From Pontiellaceae bacterium B12227 (GTDB taxonomy: Bacteria > Verrucomicrobiota > Kiritimatiellia > Kiritimatiellales > Pontiellaceae), in the NCBI GenBank assembly GCA_029432775.1, contig JAROAZ010000004.1, positions 62,001-126,000 of the forward strand: a stretch of 64,000 bases of DNA, in the 5' to 3' direction. This document shows, piece after piece, positions 62,262 to 64,000 of this stretch (within the stretch, counting starts at the first letter, position 1; each line of letters begins with the position of its first letter). A program made the translations under genes and the position numbers. Below the pieces are notes generated by a model that searched no databases, was not told where the DNA came from, and saw nothing but the letters and a program-made list of their open reading frames with translations.

Positions 62262-63667
62262 GCTTCCGCCCCCTTCTGGGTGAACTTGCTAATCAGGATG
62301 TAGAGTGCCGAAGCAATGAACCAGCCCGGCAGCGAAACAAAGAAGATCTGGAACTGCGGTTTGCCGGATTTCACCAGCGCTACACAAATAACCAGCGTAG
62401 CAATCCAGGCAATGCCGGCCGCCCAGTTAATCGAAATCTTTTTGTGTTCTGCATAATATTGCTTAAGACCCAGTTTCGGGAAGATCCAGAAATCGGTGAA
62501 GACGACTGCGCCCATGGGCATGAGGATCAGGCCATAGAGCGCCACAAAACCAAGCAGCTTCATGGCAATGCCCGGGAACATACCGGCCAGCGTGGCCAGC
62601 ATACCGGTACCGATCGTTACGGCAAAACGCGATTTCTTCGGCATGATCGCCTGAAATGCGAGACCGGCACGGTAGATCGTCGGGTTGGCGGTCGTCCAAC
62701 CGGCAATAATCACACAGATGAGTCCGGCCACGCCGGCGGCACGATAGGCCAGCGGCCCCGGCAGTACGTCCGTGTTGGACGGATCAAGGTGGAGCTGGAG
62801 CGAATAGAGAATGGCGGCGGCAATCCAGGCCATAAAGTGGCCGACATACATGCCGGAGGCTGACGCCACGCCATGCCACGATTTTTTCGCGAAGCGCAAA
62901 ACGGAAAGGTCGGACATGCCGACGTGCATCGCCATGTTGGCAAACCAGGCAAAGAAGGTAACGTGCCAGAAGGTAAACTTAACCTGTCCCGGCAGCGGAT
63001 CGCCGCCTTTGAAAATCGACTCCTGACACAGCGCCCACATGCTGGAGAGCGAATTGACTTCCGCGCCGGTTACTTCAATGAACTGACGCATACCGATAAT
63101 TCCGAATGCGAGGAAGACCAGCACCATCCAAGGCGCGGCAATATTCGCCACCTTCGAAACCATATCGTATCCCCAGGCGGCCACAAAGGTAATCAAGGCA
63201 CCGACACCGAGAACGGCCAGCACCCAGCCCACGCTGTTCGGATAAATATCCGTAAGCCCCGGCATCGGGAAATTAAACCAGACTCCGAGCGCCGTGGCCG
63301 ACACCGTAATCATCGATCCGGCCAGGAAACAGAACATGACCCCGTTCGCCAGGTTATAGAGTGTAACCAGATTGCGGCCGCAGATTTTTTCCAGTTGATA
63401 GTAGAGTGTCATACGCGCACGCACGGCAATCGGTGCACACAAGAACATCCAGCTGAGTACCGCCAGCAAATTACCGATCAATAAACCGAAAACCACATCG
63501 AACGCACTCACGCCCGCCGCCACAAACAGCGGACCGATCATCAGCTCTGTTCCGGCGCAATGCTCACCGGCATACATGCCCACGAACGCTTTCAGCCCCC
63601 GCGTTTTTGATTCCGGCACTGGCTCGCGCTCGAACTCGCCATGTTTTTCCTGTTGCTCTTCACTCAT
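62258..63667 (-). CDS. NCS1-family (purine/cytosine permease-like) transporter
   Basis: The 469-residue membrane protein has about twelve helices in the NCS1/LeuT-type pattern: a first helix motif GEHCAGTELMIGPLFVAAGV, an asparagine-containing helix VTLYNLANGVMFCFL, and AGWTTANPTIYRAGL in the second half. Characterised NCS1 members carry nucleobases, hydantoins or vitamins, not sugars, yet here the gene leads an operon of two glycosidases. It may import an oligosaccharide or monosaccharide product, a specificity change that is inference only. The start at 63667 (MSEEQQEKHG) is preferred over an upstream TTG. It overlaps the small membrane protein by four bases. Confidence 0.85.
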   Translation of the reverse strand: MSEEQQEKHGEFEREPVPESKTRGLKAFVGMYAGEHCAGTELMIGPLFVAAGVSAFDVVFGLLIGNLLAVLSWMFLCAPIAVRARMTLYYQLEKICGRNLVTLYNLANGVMFCFLAGSMITVSATALGVWFNFPMPGLTDIYPNSVGWVLAVLGVGALITFVAAWGYDMVSKVANIAAPWMVLVFLAFGIIGMRQFIEVTGAEVNSLSSMWALCQESIFKGGDPLPGQVKFTFWHVTFFAWFANMAMHVGMSDLSVLRFAKKSWHGVASASGMYVGHFMAWIAAAILYSLQLHLDPSNTDVLPGPLAYRAAGVAGLICVIIAGWTTANPTIYRAGLAFQAIMPKKSRFAVTIGTGMLATLAGMFPGIAMKLLGFVALYGLILMPMGAVVFTDFWIFPKLGLKQYYAEHKKISINWAAGIAWIATLVICVALVKSGKPQFQIFFVSLPGWFIASALYILISKFTQKGAEA

Positions 63668-63722
63668 ATTCAATTCCCCGTCTGAGTTATTTGCTACATT
63701 ATAAATTTGATTTGAATTCGTG

Positions 63723-64000
63723 TTACTTCACTTCCAGTACGACAGATCCCACGACCGTTTTTTTCAGACGCAACCGACCGCCCTGAACGGATGCTTCAAT
63801 GGGCTCTCCGTTCAGCAACACCTCGTTGGATTTTCCAACCTTTGGAAGATCAACCTGCGCATCCATGCCTTCAGGTAGCTGGAGCTTTATCCTGAATGAC
63901 TTTTCATTTTTCCACTCCACAAGGATAGAGCCCAAGCGGGTCGGCACTTTGCCTTCAGCGGATTTGAGGTTTCCAACATTTGGAGAAATGCGCGCGGTTT
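63723..64000 (-). CDS. C-terminal end of a probable GH78 rhamnosidase (cut by window edge)
   Basis: The frame is open from the right edge and ends at 63723. The visible 91 residues (ISPNVGNLKSAEGKVPTRLG, ILVEWKNEKSFRIKLQLPEG, VDLPKVGKSNEVLLNGEPIE) match the C-terminal beta-domain of GH78 enzymes, where a P-x-G-L-xx-A-x-G-xx-P-T-x-x-G pattern is common. It contains one exact (63833-63847) and one near-exact (63970-63984) TTCCAAnnnTTGGAA palindrome, both encoding variants of P-N/K-V-G. It is the gene upstream of the permease on the same strand, with a 55-bp gap, so it may belong to the same operon. Confidence 0.75.
   Translation of the reverse strand, partial: TARISPNVGNLKSAEGKVPTRLGSILVEWKNEKSFRIKLQLPEGMDAQVDLPKVGKSNEVLLNGEPIEASVQGGRLRLKKTVVGSVVLEVK

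Noticed and set aside
1..64000. tRNA, rRNA, CRISPR array, transposase, integrase or prophage genes
   Set aside because: None could be recognised on either strand; the locus has no visible mobile-element genes despite its accessory character.

Overview
The window looks like a marine, polysaccharide-degrading bacterium of the Verrucomicrobia/Planctomycetes superphylum, most like a Kiritimatiellota such as Pontiella. This is inferred from the gene content: sulfatases, GH78 and GH106 alpha-L-rhamnosidases, LamG proteins with a verrucomicrobial-style C-terminal tail, and no SusC/SusD pair. No rRNA or species marker is present, so the taxonomy is tentative.

Layout. Positions 1-3.6 kb hold housekeeping genes on the minus strand: an aspartate kinase cut by the window edge, homoserine dehydrogenase, and a TonB-like/PA14/SHD1 membrane protein with a clear intrinsic terminator. 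Positions 3.6-4.5 kb are gene-poor, with a decayed alpha/beta-hydrolase. From 4.5 kb to the right edge almost everything is carbohydrate catabolism. A GH43 and a GH2 enzyme (plus strand, separated by a strong terminator) face a minus-strand GPH-type sugar transporter and a cupin. Next come a lipoprotein of probable (alpha/alpha) fold and a sulfatase. A minus-strand run from 33.9 to 13.7 kb then encodes a heparinase-like polysaccharide lyase, a LamG/glycine-rich secreted protein, and GH106, GH78, GH106 and GH78 rhamnosidases.

At 34.3 kb the orientation flips. A histidine kinase with a discoidin-like periplasmic sensor and its LuxR-type response regulator sit at the divergence point. They are followed on the plus strand by GH106, GH78, GH2, GH78, three sulfatases of different types and another GH106. 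The right end is a minus-strand operon: NCS1-type permease, a 59-residue membrane protein, GH78 with a C-terminal discoidin domain, and a GH59-like enzyme carrying a GH78-type N-terminal domain. The tail of a further probable GH78 enters from beyond the window.

Together the genes describe outside-in breakdown of a sulfated, rhamnose-rich, probably uronate-containing polysaccharide, for example an ulvan, rhamnan sulfate or rhamnogalacturonan-like substrate. Lyases cut the backbone, sulfatases remove esters, and GH78/GH106/GH2/GH43/GH59 trim side chains and oligosaccharides. GPH and NCS1 transporters are candidates for importing the products. The exact substrate is inference.

The most unexpected non-gene signal is a 15-bp palindrome, TTCCAAnnnTTGGAA. 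It occurs at least six times exactly in 64 kb, inside terminators and inside reading frames, where far fewer than one copy is expected by chance.
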